Assembly: GCA_030268105.1 (NCBI GenBank)
Contig: BSDZ01000008.1
Location: 2,232,001-2,296,000 of the forward strand
DNA from: Volvox africanus
Lineage: Eukaryota > Chlorophyta > Chlorophyceae > Chlamydomonadales > Volvocaceae
DNA: 64,000 nucleotides
Direction: 5' to 3'
In this document: piece after piece, positions 35,401 through 47,500 of the stretch
Position numbering within the stretch: the stretch's first letter is position 1
Layout: every line of letters starts with the position of its first letter
Position numbers and translations under genes: made by a program
The notes under the pieces: generated by a model
The model's input: the letters and a program-made list of their open reading frames with translations, nothing else
Databases searched by the model: none
Told to the model about the DNA's origin: nothing

Positions 35401-38400
35401 CACCTCCACCAACACGTCCTTGGGCTGCTGCTGCTGTTGTTGCCGCTCCTTCGCCTCTATTTCTTCTAGTGGCTGAATATCCGTTGTGGTCGAACCGCCG
35501 CCCTCCGCCTGGCTGAACACCGCATTGTCATACCCCTTTGTCATCCCTTCCGCCACCGGGCCCCCGAGGGGAGCGGAGTGGTTGCTGTTGCCGGCGGCGG
35601 CGACCGCATCTCCTGTCACAGCACCTGCAAGGCCTGCGCCGACGATGCCGACGCGATCCGTCTTTGTGAAGGACACCGCGATGCGGCGGGACTCCTCGAC
35701 GCACGTCCACCGCGAAGCGCGCGCTGGCACACTCAGAACCGAGTGCGCGCGGACCGCCGTGTCAACCACATGAAACGGCCACGCCGCCGCCTTCGTTCCT
35801 TTTGGCGTGCCGGGTGCGCTGGAGAACTGATTGCGCGCCGCCGCCATTACGGAATCCACGTACTCGTATGGCGCCATTAAGTCCATGTCTCCCATTGCAG
35901 TGCACGAGCGTTGCTCGCGCAGTAGCGCCAGCGCCGGCGCAGCCTCCGCCGCAGCATCCTCCGCCGCCGCGGCGGCTAAGATGACATGGAACTGACTGGG
36001 CCCACTGGCCTGCACTCCGAGACCACTATGACCCGTGGAATTGACTTTAGAGGCTCTACCGGCTTGCTTGGCCTTGTCCTTCTTGCTCGAAATACCCCCC
36101 ACTAGAAGACCAGGTCGGCGCTGCTCCTTGAGGCTCGAGTGCACAGTAAATGCGAGCAGGCTAAGGGTGAGCAAGGTGACCAGCGCGTAGTATAAGTTGT
36201 TCAGAACCTGTTCGGGACATTGCCACAGAAGGGTGCAACGGAAAAACAGGAAAGAGTCAGAAAGGAAGAGCATTTAATAACATTCGGCTCGGAAACCGGA
36301 TGAGGAGAACAGCCGATGCAGAGCCCATGCAGGCAACCCGAACAACGGACCCCATCCCGAAGGGGGAACGCGTAAGGAGATGGGAAGGCTGACTACACCG
36401 CGGCGCTACAGGGAAATAATTTTGCTTCCTAAGCCGCAGGTTCTGGAGCTCTGGACTGCCTTGTTCCCAGGGAATCCCAAAAACTGTCCTTAATAGCGCT
36501 TCAGCGGCACCAGAGGAGCACAAGCAACAGCACTCGAGGAGCACTCGCAGAAGTATCTTACCAGAGGCGGACATTTGTTGCAGGTCGCGATCCGGCGCCA
36601 GCCGTACCCCCGCATGCACTCCCCACATAGCGTGCCCGTGTAGCCAGGTGCGCACTGGTTTTGCAAGTAATCGGACCTGTGATGGTTGCAGGTGTTGTAG
36701 TAGTTGAGTGCCGCAAAGGCGTCTCAAGATGCCGGGTAGGTGCTTTCTACACTCTTTGATAGTTATGTGTGCCGTACATTTTCCGACTACTACAGGTTTG
36801 GGACGGAGGCGCAAAGGTTTCCTCATGCAACCATTCAAAACAAAAGGAAAGTTCGAAAATAGGAACTAAAAGACAGGAGCACGAATACCGGACAAGCTAG
36901 GAAACGCGGGCAGTGGCACGGATAAGCACATCCACGTCTCCCCAGGAGGCGGCGGCATCAGCAGTAGTAGTACTAGTTCGTGTTGTCCCCGTACAGATCC
37001 CCTGCGTTATCGTACGCATGGGGCCAGAGGCTGTACGAAAAACAAAAGGAACCATCTACGCCCTTACTTTTACGTACAGATTATTCACGCTTACAGGCGA
37101 ATAGTGACAAAATGAAGGAGAGATGGGGACGGGAGAGTTATGCGTTCGTAAGGGAAACCGCATGCATCACGGACCTCAGCGCGCGGGGCATGCACGAGGA
37201 AGTAGACAGTACGTGGGTGAGTGGTGGGACGTTGGAGCAAAGGACTTACAACATGTCAACCGTGGCGTTGAGGACCAGCAGCACGTAGGCATCGTCACTG
37301 ATGGCCTTATCCTGAAGAAGACGCCGCCGTTGGCCTTGGTCCAAATGGGAGAATAGCTGCAGCGCTAAGGCTTCCTTTGCCGCGTGGTCCGCGGCCAAGT
37401 TGGCGGCGTTGAACTGAATTTCCTGGGCGGCCTGTTGTTTGGGATAGTGATTGGGATGGTGGTTGAGATGGAAGGGGTGGTTGGTATGCCGCGCACAAGT
37501 TAGCAAGGATGGACACATCGCTTGGTTCTTCTGGTTGTTAATGCTAGCTACGGCAAGACTGAGAAGCCAAGGTTGCAACTTGTTAGGCTATGAACTGAAT
37601 GGCCCCCGGGCAAACGGGGAAACGGGGAAACGAGGAAACGGGGAAATCATTTAAAACTGGCGACTTCCTGTACATATGGCTGGCTCAGCAGTCGCTTGCG
37701 GACAAGTGTTAATCAAGGGGCCGCGAGGAGTCACGCCACCCGCCCATTAATGACTCCTGCTGGCTGATCAGTATCATATATCTGACACCGTACAATCCAC
37801 ACGCACGTGTCTGGGGGGTCCCGCCGTACCTTCCAGATGGTCAACTGCATCTCCGAAAGCTGCGCCGAGCGGTTGGGTGCCGTGCAGGCCTCGGAATTGG
37901 TGCACTCAATGACCTGTGATAGTAGCACCATTGCCAGCATGGCATCCAAGTCTCTATCTAGTAGCATGTCAGATTGAGGCGCGGTTCTTTTCACCCGAAC
38001 CATGGGATCGCGATTCTTGACATTCAGCAACATCCGCTCCGTACCCGAAAGCGGTTAGGAGCCCGGCAGTTAGGAACCAACCCCGGTGCCAACCCCGGCG
38101 CTTCAGAGGTCTGTCTTATGTATTGTATTAAGCATACTTAGTCTCCCGCGACGCACACCAGGAACGACACGCAAACGAAGGAGCCGGAACCTCGGAATGG
38201 CAAATTGCGGATGCATCGCAGCATTGGTGCAACCTCGGCACTCACTCACTGACCCACCTCCTCACTGAAGAGATTGGAATGCCAGTATCCGTCCTGGGGC
38301 ACTAGGAAGCCCACCGGGTCGCACTTCGTGCCCAGCTTGCAGGCAGCTGGGTCAGGATACGAGCAGTGTGCGTTGTCGGGACAGGCAAGGCAAGAGACCT

Positions 38401-38514
38401 AGACACCGGAAGCGCAGGGCGCAGCAACGAGGATGGAATGGAGATTTTATTACTTCATCGGCACCCTTAGCATCTAGCGCATGGGCAGCGAACGCTATTG
38501 TTTGCAAGGACATA

Positions 38515-38583
<69 letters not shown>

Positions 38584-41500
38584 GTGCATTTAAACATGTA
38601 CCATGTGTACGCCTTGTGGTGGCTGCGAAGCTGCATGCTGTCAGCAGATCTGGGACGTCACAAGCAGTAACACGCAGCCTACAATCGACGCGGGGATTTG
38701 AAGTAATTGCGACTGCTGCCACACCCGCCCTCCTCCCACAATGCCCATGGCATCCCCCCCACACACGCACACACCCCTCCCGCCATCAGTAGTTGTTCAG
38801 TCAGGTTCGCGCCGCATCAGGTGCCTTACCGATGACACATTGAAATTGTAGGAACCCACGTCGCAGGGAATGCACTCGTCCAAATTCTTCGGCGACGCAA
38901 ACTCATTGATGGCGCAGGGACGAACGTAGATTCGCACCTGCATCGGCCCATATACAGCATGAGTGGCTGCCCCATGGGTCACAAATATACAGCATGAGTG
39001 GCTGCCCCATGGGTCACAAATATACAGCATGAGTGGCTGCCCCATGGGTCACAAATATACAGCATGAGTGGCTGCCCCATGGGTCACAAATATACAGCAT
39101 GAGTGGCTGCCCCATGGGTCACAAATATACAGCATGAGTGGCTGCCCCATGGGTCACAAATATACAGCATGAGTGGCTGCCCCATGGGTCACAAATATAC
39201 AGCATGAGTGGCTGCCCCATGGGTCACAAATATACAGCATGAGTGGCTGCCCCATGGGTCACAAATATACAGCATAAGTGGCTGCCCCATGGGTCACAAA
39301 TATACAGCATGAGTGGCTGCCCCATGGGTCACAAATATACAGCATGAGTGGCTGCCCCATGGGTCACAAATATACAGCATGAGTGGCTGCCCCATGGGTC
39401 ACAAATATACAGCATGAGTGGCTGCCCCATGGGTCACAAATATACAGCATGAGTGGCTGCCCCATGGGTCACAAATATACAGCATGAGTGGCTGCCCCAT
39501 GGGTCACATACATATGTCATACAAAACAGAAAGCACACGATGGATCCAAGACCGCATCTACCTGCACAAACAGATAAGAGACGTAAGTTCACATCTGTAA
39601 TACGATGAACGATGAACAGTGCAAATCCCCGGTGGCTCGCCACATTCGGTTATCACAGGATCATCTGGGAGGGGCGGCCTTTTTGTTTCAGCCAACTAAC
39701 CACGCGACCAACCCACCTCTGACTAGGGCCAATAAGGCCGTCACCGTACTTCCGTACACGCGAATATATTGCATAAAAACCGATAGATTTGCAGAAGAGT
39801 CAAGTATGCCGGAGTACCGGATCACAGGTTCACGCGTTGAGGATGTTTGATCGTGTGTGCCGATTGGGTTGAGTTGTATGCGTACCTGGGACGCCAGCAA
39901 CTCCCGTACTGGAAGATGAGATCGCCCCGTCATGTTGACCGTGTGAAGACCCTCCCTGGCCCGCAGTCTGAGTGCCGTAAACTCTGCCGTACCGTTCACC
40001 GAGGTCACGGTAATTGCACCAGAGACCTACGACGACGACGGAGGCGAACGAGTCTCATTTGGTGCCACCGAGAGGCCGATAAATCTCATATAAATCAAAG
40101 TCAAAGATGCGAGATTGTTTGAATCTGGATCTGGATCTGTCATGTATCATGGAACGGAACGCATAATTCCTCCAACCAGACGGAGGCGCAGCGCACTCTA
40201 CAGCTTTAGCAGCACCATCAGAAGCCACACTGACAACTCACGTCGGGCGAGTCGGCCTGCACCAAGATGAGCGGCTGCGTGTCGTTACCTCCCGTGCAGT
40301 TCTGCCCCAGCCAGTCGTGAACCGTCACATTGATCTTGATGTCGGTGTTGGACGTGTAGAAATCAAGGCGGGATCGGCTCTGCGTACGACATGTAGGCGG
40401 GTTCTATTTCCTTAGCAATAAAAGGCCATTGCGATGGTGGCTGGGTAATTGCAGGTAGTTGCTATAGGAGCCCCGCCGAGCACAGATGAGTTTCGGTGTA
40501 GTAGCGGCGTACATGTGCGGCAAACACACCAGTACAATAAATAAGTGCAGAAGCACCAGATCAGTATCGCGAGAGGCCTTTGCGGCTCTCAACTACTAGA
40601 TACGGGCCACGCATACACGCACTGGAAAGTACAGCGGATAGAAGGGGAAAGGCACCAGGGAGGGGCAAAACACATGCACATGCACATGCATTGCCGCGCT
40701 ATAAGACGTAGGCCAGGGCAGAGATGCAGATAGAGATCAAGCAGCACAAGCCGACATGCGTGAACACGTCCAAAATGCGTTCATAACGTAATAATGTATC
40801 ATCGGCTGCAGCGCTTCCTGCTGGCATCCACCACCCACCACGAGGAAGTACGGCGTCGATGACACATCAGGTCCTGTGTCGGCGAAATTGTTCCAGTTGG
40901 TGCACGGAAGCTCAGTGTACGGCACGCCGTACCAGGCTGGGTCGATTAGGACGTCGTTGTCAAAAACCACTGGCATTGCGGGGACGGGCTCCCAAGACGG
41001 TTGCACTGAGGAGGCGGTGTCGTTTCCATCCGGGATAATGATGGTGCCAAGGTCTGGGTTGAGATATGCATCCTTGAGAGTCACGTTTCCTTGATCCGGG
41101 GTCCAAACGATCGCGTTTGGATGCGCATCGATTGCGTATACCACCTTGCCCTTGACCACGATGCTGCCCGAGGAGGCATACACGACACGCTTTGCCTTGC
41201 GTACAGCACCGCCCACGTTGGCCAGCATCTCGTCCTGAGTCGCCACTGTCTGCTGTTGGTACCAAACGGCGGGACTCTTCCGCACTGGCGCGCGAAGAGA
41301 TATGTTGAAAGCGTTGCTTGCAGTAGGGTCATCGGCCGACGAGTTAAAACGCGTCTCAATAACGAGCTGTTTGTCAGATGCACATGTGGAGATCTGAAGA
41401 ACGCCCTCATGTACCCAGAACACGCCACCACCGCGATTAGCTGCGGCATTGCCTGCGGCATTTCAAACGAATAGCGTGGCAGCAGGCGTGCAGAGACGTA

Positions 41501-44500
41501 GGTGCACGGTGTGCAGAGATTATTACAGTGTGTAGCATAATGTGGCGAAGTTAAGGCTCCGGTGTTACCTTACTAGGATTACGAAGACTAATAGCAGGCA
41601 AATATGATGATATATATACATAATATGTGATATTTGCCTGCTATTAATCTATAATATAATATAATATAATATAGTATAATATAAAATAAAATAAGTAATA
41701 TATAATATATAATATTATAATATATATAATATAATATAATATAATATAATATAATATAATATAATATAATATAATATAATATAATATAATATAATATAAT
41801 ATAATATAATATAATATAATATAATATAATATAATATAATATAATATAATATAATATAATATAATATAATATAATATAATATAATATAATGTAATATAAT
41901 ATAATATCGACTGGATTCCATCGGGGCCAATAAAGAACGCACGTGCACGTTAATTGAACAGCTTTTCGAACGCCTTCTTTAGCGTTCGCAATCCTCCGAA
42001 GCTGCCGATCTTTGAGAGAAAGCAATAGTGGACATCATTGCCACTATCGCCGGGTCCAGCATTGCAACTCTAATTTCCAAGATGCGCTGCAGCACACAAT
42101 ATGGTAAGTGGTTCTGGAGAAGCAGTTGGCGCCGGCTCCGACCGTTGAGGACATTCAGTCCCTCGTTATAGAGGCTACCGCTCACCCAGCTGGGGGCAGT
42201 GGCTCCCAAACTACAGAATAGAAAAATATATAATATATTATATATACTTAGGTTACGACTGTGGGAACAATGTTATACCTACCTACCAATCAACCCACAA
42301 AAAACATATGCTCTCCTCGGCCACGATGTGGGATGCCGCACCTACCGGTCATATTGACTTGGTCCAGAACGACGCTGTAGCAGCCCGCCTGCTTGATACA
42401 GTCCAGCCCTTCCGCGATGTAAATTCCAGCGCCATCTTTCGCGCCGTTGTAAAGGAGGTCCGAGCCGCTCAACTGAGCCGCATGGGACGGGACAGGGCAC
42501 ATGGGACAGGGCACATGGGACAGGGCACATTGGACAGGGCACATGGGACAGGGCACATGGGACATATCGTGTACATGGAGTATTGGAGTTTCCGGGCTTC
42601 ACATGCTGACCTACACATATAGACACATGGAGTGGCGATGCCCGGAGGGATCTGTCTTAGCGAGAAGAGGCTGAGGGCTCTGAAGTCCTTAAGCCTCAAC
42701 AAAAGCAAATATGTACATGTACATACCCAAACATGTACATATCCTAATTCACGTACCGAAAGAGTCCTGTTAGCTTGTCCAACAACGCAGATGCCACCTC
42801 CACCGCCGTTATAGCAAGGCAGCGCTTTAGCCCTAGCATTGTCCAAATTCAGGCCTGACAATGCTGTATCACTCGGCTTCGTTGACGGCGCTACGGCTCG
42901 ATTTGCCACAAACCGGCAGCTCTTCATAATGATCTGAACATTATCAGAGACCGGAAGTGCAGATTGTTATTATATCATCAACCACATGCAGGTAGAAGTT
43001 GGATGCGTATCTACACGTACATATCACATTGCACATTGCGTTGTACGCACGGATTTAACGGTACAGTACATACATGCGTACATAATATAGTATCCTTACC
43101 TGGCCATTGCCTTCCAGGTACAGCGCGCCACCACCATTTGCAGAGTTGCCCAGGAAAAGGATTCCAGGGTGACTTTTGAACTTTCTGGAGTCGCTTGTCT
43201 CACCCTGACCTCGGATAGGGCTAATTTGGAGCAGATTCATGTCGGCTGAGGTGTCTTTAGTGTCGGACACGTAGATAGCTCCGCCAATAAGTGCAGTGTT
43301 GTTCGCGAAAAGCATGCGGTATGGCAGCACTGGTTCTGCAAGCCCCGCCGATTCCGCCACTTCCATGTCCACTGGCACAGTGAAAATCGCCTTCACCAGT
43401 GCCCTTCGATCTATTTGCATTAGCAGCTTGGGAGATGACATGACCGCCATCGCACCACCTTCAATTTTAGAGAGCGGTAGAAGCGGAAGAGGGAGGCCGC
43501 CCAAGGGGGAGGGGGTGAGCTGCACTTTTACGGTGGCACCGTACGTACGAGCACAGCGTATCCCGCCTTATCAGACAGGATCAGACAGATGCCGAAGCCT
43601 CCTACATTAGGGCTCCGTACATCCCTGTACATCTTGTATAAACCAGGAAGGTGTGTAAGTGAGGGCTGGATCAAGAGGCACCGGTTTTCTTCAAATGACC
43701 ATGCAGGGGAATGTCAAAGGCGAGTGCATCAGGGTACAATAAAGTACGATCGCTCTGTAACTCGTTCGGATATACACCGACGTACCGAACTTTGCGCTGT
43801 TGCCGGTAAAACTCGCAATCGACTGCAAAGCTATGGTAGAATAAAACGCATAGATGGCGCCACCGTAGCCGGGATCAATGAACGCCAACTGCGGTGCCGT
43901 GGGTGATGAGCTGAAGTTCCACGCCCTCGGATCTACGACGGTGTTATTGTTGAAGATGCATTCGCTGATCAAGGTGTCCTTTGAAAGCCTGAAAATAATT
44001 ACATGCGAAAAATGCTGCGCATATTAGCAACAGATAGGCTTATGTAATAAGTTGACCACATTACTAAACTAGCACATCCATGGCAAAACGAGGGGGAAAC
44101 AAGTTGATAATAAAGCGCTGAAGAAAACCCAGAATTTATAGCATTATAGGTAATATTTTTAAAAAAGATATAATTTTATTTTTCATTTCATATATTTCAT
44201 GTATTATGTACCAGAGCAAAATATATATCCTTTAACGAGCAAAGAAGGAAAGCAGACATCCAAAAGAGGTTCAAAGCCGCAGTGGGGACTACTACGTGGT
44301 GGTTATAGGGTTGCGATTCGTTATCTGATAACACAGACTCGCCGTTTTACGTTGCAGCTGATGAGAGCTAGCGTCATTCTTTCTCTTCGGCACCCTTTGT
44401 ATAAGACCGCGTTAATAAACTTGCCTGCTTAAAAACCCTAACACCCTGTAAACCTGTAAACGCCGGATGCAAACCCCGCAAACGCACGCAAAATCTTTCA

Positions 44501-47500
44501 CCTTGATAGGGCCATCGCCCCGCCCATGACTGCCATGTTGTTGTTGAAGGTGCAGGATTGCAAATTCAAGATGCCACTGTCAACGATTCGAATCGCTCCT
44601 CCTGCATGACCCTTCACCTGTACGACCACCAACGAGGAATCAGGTCTTACGACACACCTGGCCGAGGAAGGCAGATCCCTCGACTAAAAGCACTCAGTCT
44701 TCGTTCGTCGACCCAAAAGAAGGCAAGCTCCTCTTTCGCTAGTCTGTCCTCTTCTCTATATATTGCTGCACACGTCACGTTTCCAATGCAATAATGAGGC
44801 AAGTAGTAGGGCGACACATGTCTATAATTCCGCGCGCTTCAAGTGACTTGCACGGCAGATCCTAGGCGTACGCACCATGTTTCCGTCCCAGGTGGTATCC
44901 TGCCCTCTGAAGGAGGCGCCAGCCGCAAACACAGCACCTTCAAATGAAAATCAGGTTTTCGCACACATACACACACACACATAGGGAGGGTGGTAGGTGT
45001 CATTAATAGAGTTTACCGCTCCATGTGTGGGATGGAGCAGGTATAACTTTTATGGCACGGACCGGTTGCAGGTTTTGCAATGGGTGAGCAGTGGCGACTT
45101 CTAACCACAGATGCTCCGCGGATGACCTCCGCACGCCCCGCACCGCACGCGGCGTGGCACGGTATTACGTGAGGCAACCGCATCAGATGCCCCCTGTGTG
45201 TGTGTGTCTGTGTGTGTGTGTGTGTTTCGCCCCACATGCGTTCAAGCGCCTTACCTCCTCCTGCTTGATCGATAATGGCCATTCCCCGCTCCAGCACCGG
45301 GTTGTCCATCGCCACATTGTTGATAAAGTTTGAGGATTGGATGTACCAGCCGTAAATGTTAGCGGTGCCCGACGCGAGGTTGTTGGCAGAAATCGCACCA
45401 CCGTTACGTCCTGCAACGGTTATGTAAAGCATATAGTACTACGAAATGTAGATACGCTTAAACGCTTCGCGGCCAGACACATCAGAACTGCGACTTCGGG
45501 TCGCAGCCACCATGTCAAACAGACTCGCAGTTGGTGAGGAGGTTTTTTTAGGGAAGCCTTCTTGTGGTTAGTATGCACTCCTGTAAACATGATCCGGGAA
45601 AGTGGGAGGCCTCAACCTACCCCTCAACCCTTGCCCCGTGTTGCTTGCCCCGTGCCCCATGCGGTTAATAACGTACCGGCAACATTGCTGCTGAAGTTGG
45701 AGCCTTCAATAAGTATTTGGCCGTCGCCTTTCGAAATGTCCATCCAGATTGCGCCCCCATCCAATTGTTCTGCAATGTTTTGGTCAAACCTGCAACAAAA
45801 GCACCAAGTAGAATGGAAGGAATCACAGGACATGACAGGACATGACAGGACCCGAGGAAGACGCAATGATGTGACTGTGTACTGCTGCCCTTAGGGGATC
45901 TGGGTTTACCGCCGCAGACCAGAATCCTAGCTTTTAAGAGGTGTAGCTTTTGAGTATGTGGCCCCCCCTGATCACGTATAATGTGGAACATGCAGTGGTA
46001 TGCGAGGAGATGGTATCATGATGTTTTGCTAGCTGACACTCGCCTTTGACAACGGAGGTATAAGTACGGCAGATATCCGTAGTAGTACGGCCTATGGAAG
46101 TATGGTACGGAAATATAGTACGGCTTATATCCCATATGCAAGTATGGCACGGCTTATATCTGTACCATATGTATTGTATGGGGTGTTACAGCGAGACAAG
46201 TCGGATAATATATTCTTCCCTTTTAATGACCCGGGGCGACGCAGTCATCGGGGCCGCGTTCAGCATTGCGCAGGCGTATGTTCAACGTACCTGCTGTCAA
46301 TCACCTGGAGGAATCCGAAGAAGCGCATGTAGACCGCTCCGCCTCCCGCGGTCGCAAGGTTTCTGGTGAAGGTTGATGATTGAATCATGAACCCGCCGTT
46401 GCCAATAGCTTCCCCGAACACCCCGGCACCTCCTGCGCGCAGCAGATCGACCACATCATCATGCACGTCCTTGCACGTAAGTTTCAGCGCACATAGTCTC
46501 AAACATTCAGGGAGTTTAATCAGAATCTAGAGGGAGCTCGGTTTTGTAGGAATATGCGTGACTAATGGCAAATGACAAATGACTAATGACTTATGACTAA
46601 CGACTAATGACTAGCAACGACTCCAATAATTCTTTTGTCGGCAGCCCCGTGTTCATAGTCTTCGATTGTGAGGCAAATACAGGGGAAAGGTAAGGTCGGC
46701 CCGACACATGTTTGGCGTCTGGATACAACACCAGCTGATGGCACTGGATATAACATCACTGACATATGGTACAGGCACACAAGCACATTGCAAATCAGGT
46801 ATGCTAGAGGGCCTCCGTACGTCAGCTGTTGTGTGAATGTGTGTTAGTGCGTGTGTGTGTCTGTGTGTGTGTGCGTGTTTGCCTGCTCTGTTGCTGGTCC
46901 ACACCGCACAACCTGATGTTACCATCACCATCATGCCGCTCACCTACTGAGTTGTCCAGGAGGTCTTGGGAGTCCGACACGTAGTACGTCACTCGGTTGT
47001 TTTCAAACTTACAATTGTCGACCATAGCCACGTGGATGGTGCTGCATGCCAGCCCTCCAACCAAATTATCAACGAACCTGCGCAGCAACCGCAGATAACC
47101 GCAAATGACACCAATCACAACGACGTTACGACATCTTAGGAATGCTACGCTGTTCCGCGCGTTGTGTTCTTGACCTCCCTTCCCGCCTCAGAGGGGAGTG
47201 GAGCGGCTCGCGGATTGGCATAAAGTGGGGGCGCATTTATCAAGATGCCTCCGTCCAATTAGATGACACGTTAACCGCCACATCGACCTCCGTTGTTCGT
47301 TGTTCGTTGTTTCTTCCCTTGCATGTGTTTCCTGCGCTTGCTTGTGCATGCATGCGCGACTCCCACCAACCCACCTGGACTGATGCACAGTGGCGCTCTT
47401 CACATTAACAATGCGCAGAGCCTTCGCAGAATCCTCACACGTGTCATCTGCCTGGGAACTGCGATTGTGAGGGTTGTCACATCGGGGTACAGGTGCAGGT

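Larger units (their letters stand above)
26470..40379 (-). other. Gene D Cys-rich region, membrane region and cytoplasmic tails (exons 24-43)
   Basis: Exons: 40379-40242, 40026-39886, 38937-38830, 38398-38258, 37913-37830, 37431-37250, 36676-36562, 36207-35218, 34828-34490, 34023-33933, 33058-32902, 32386-32116, 31716-31593, 31412-31304, 31015-30886, 30744-30632, 30426-30330, 29677-29574, 27670-27580, 27276-26470 (stop). Cys-rich motifs: DECIPCDVGSYNF, CLACPDNAHC, DGYWHSNLF, GYTGTLCGECMRGYGW. Membrane segments: NLYYALVTLLTLSLLAF, then IFAGAVLFFLAF, IVTFIAIFFFFYP, TLGLGVPGVLLIAIG, KLFIAVIVTLV, LLLVICILVVAA, SLCTLLATLYFSLYFG and AISVLILVINIIMVVV. A loop of about 400 residues rich in Ala and Gln follows the first segment. 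The last exon is a 268-residue Ser/Ala/Pro tail including eight consecutive prolines, suggesting an SH3/profilin-type or matrix contact (inference). Confidence 0.85.

Noticed and set aside
38951..39508. Possible CRISPR array
   Set aside because: The 35-bp units are contiguous with no unique spacers, and the genome is eukaryotic.
41588..42025. Long Ile/Tyr/Leu open frame
   Set aside because: It is a translation of the ATAAT satellite. Similar YIYIY and CVCVC frames at 38500-38650 and 11995-12336 are also microsatellite products.
41979..42209. 76-codon minus-strand open frame considered as a gene D exon
   Set aside because: The exons at 42472-42346 and 41452-40839 join directly in phase with a good beta-helix turn (MTGNAANRGGGVFW), leaving this frame inside the intron.
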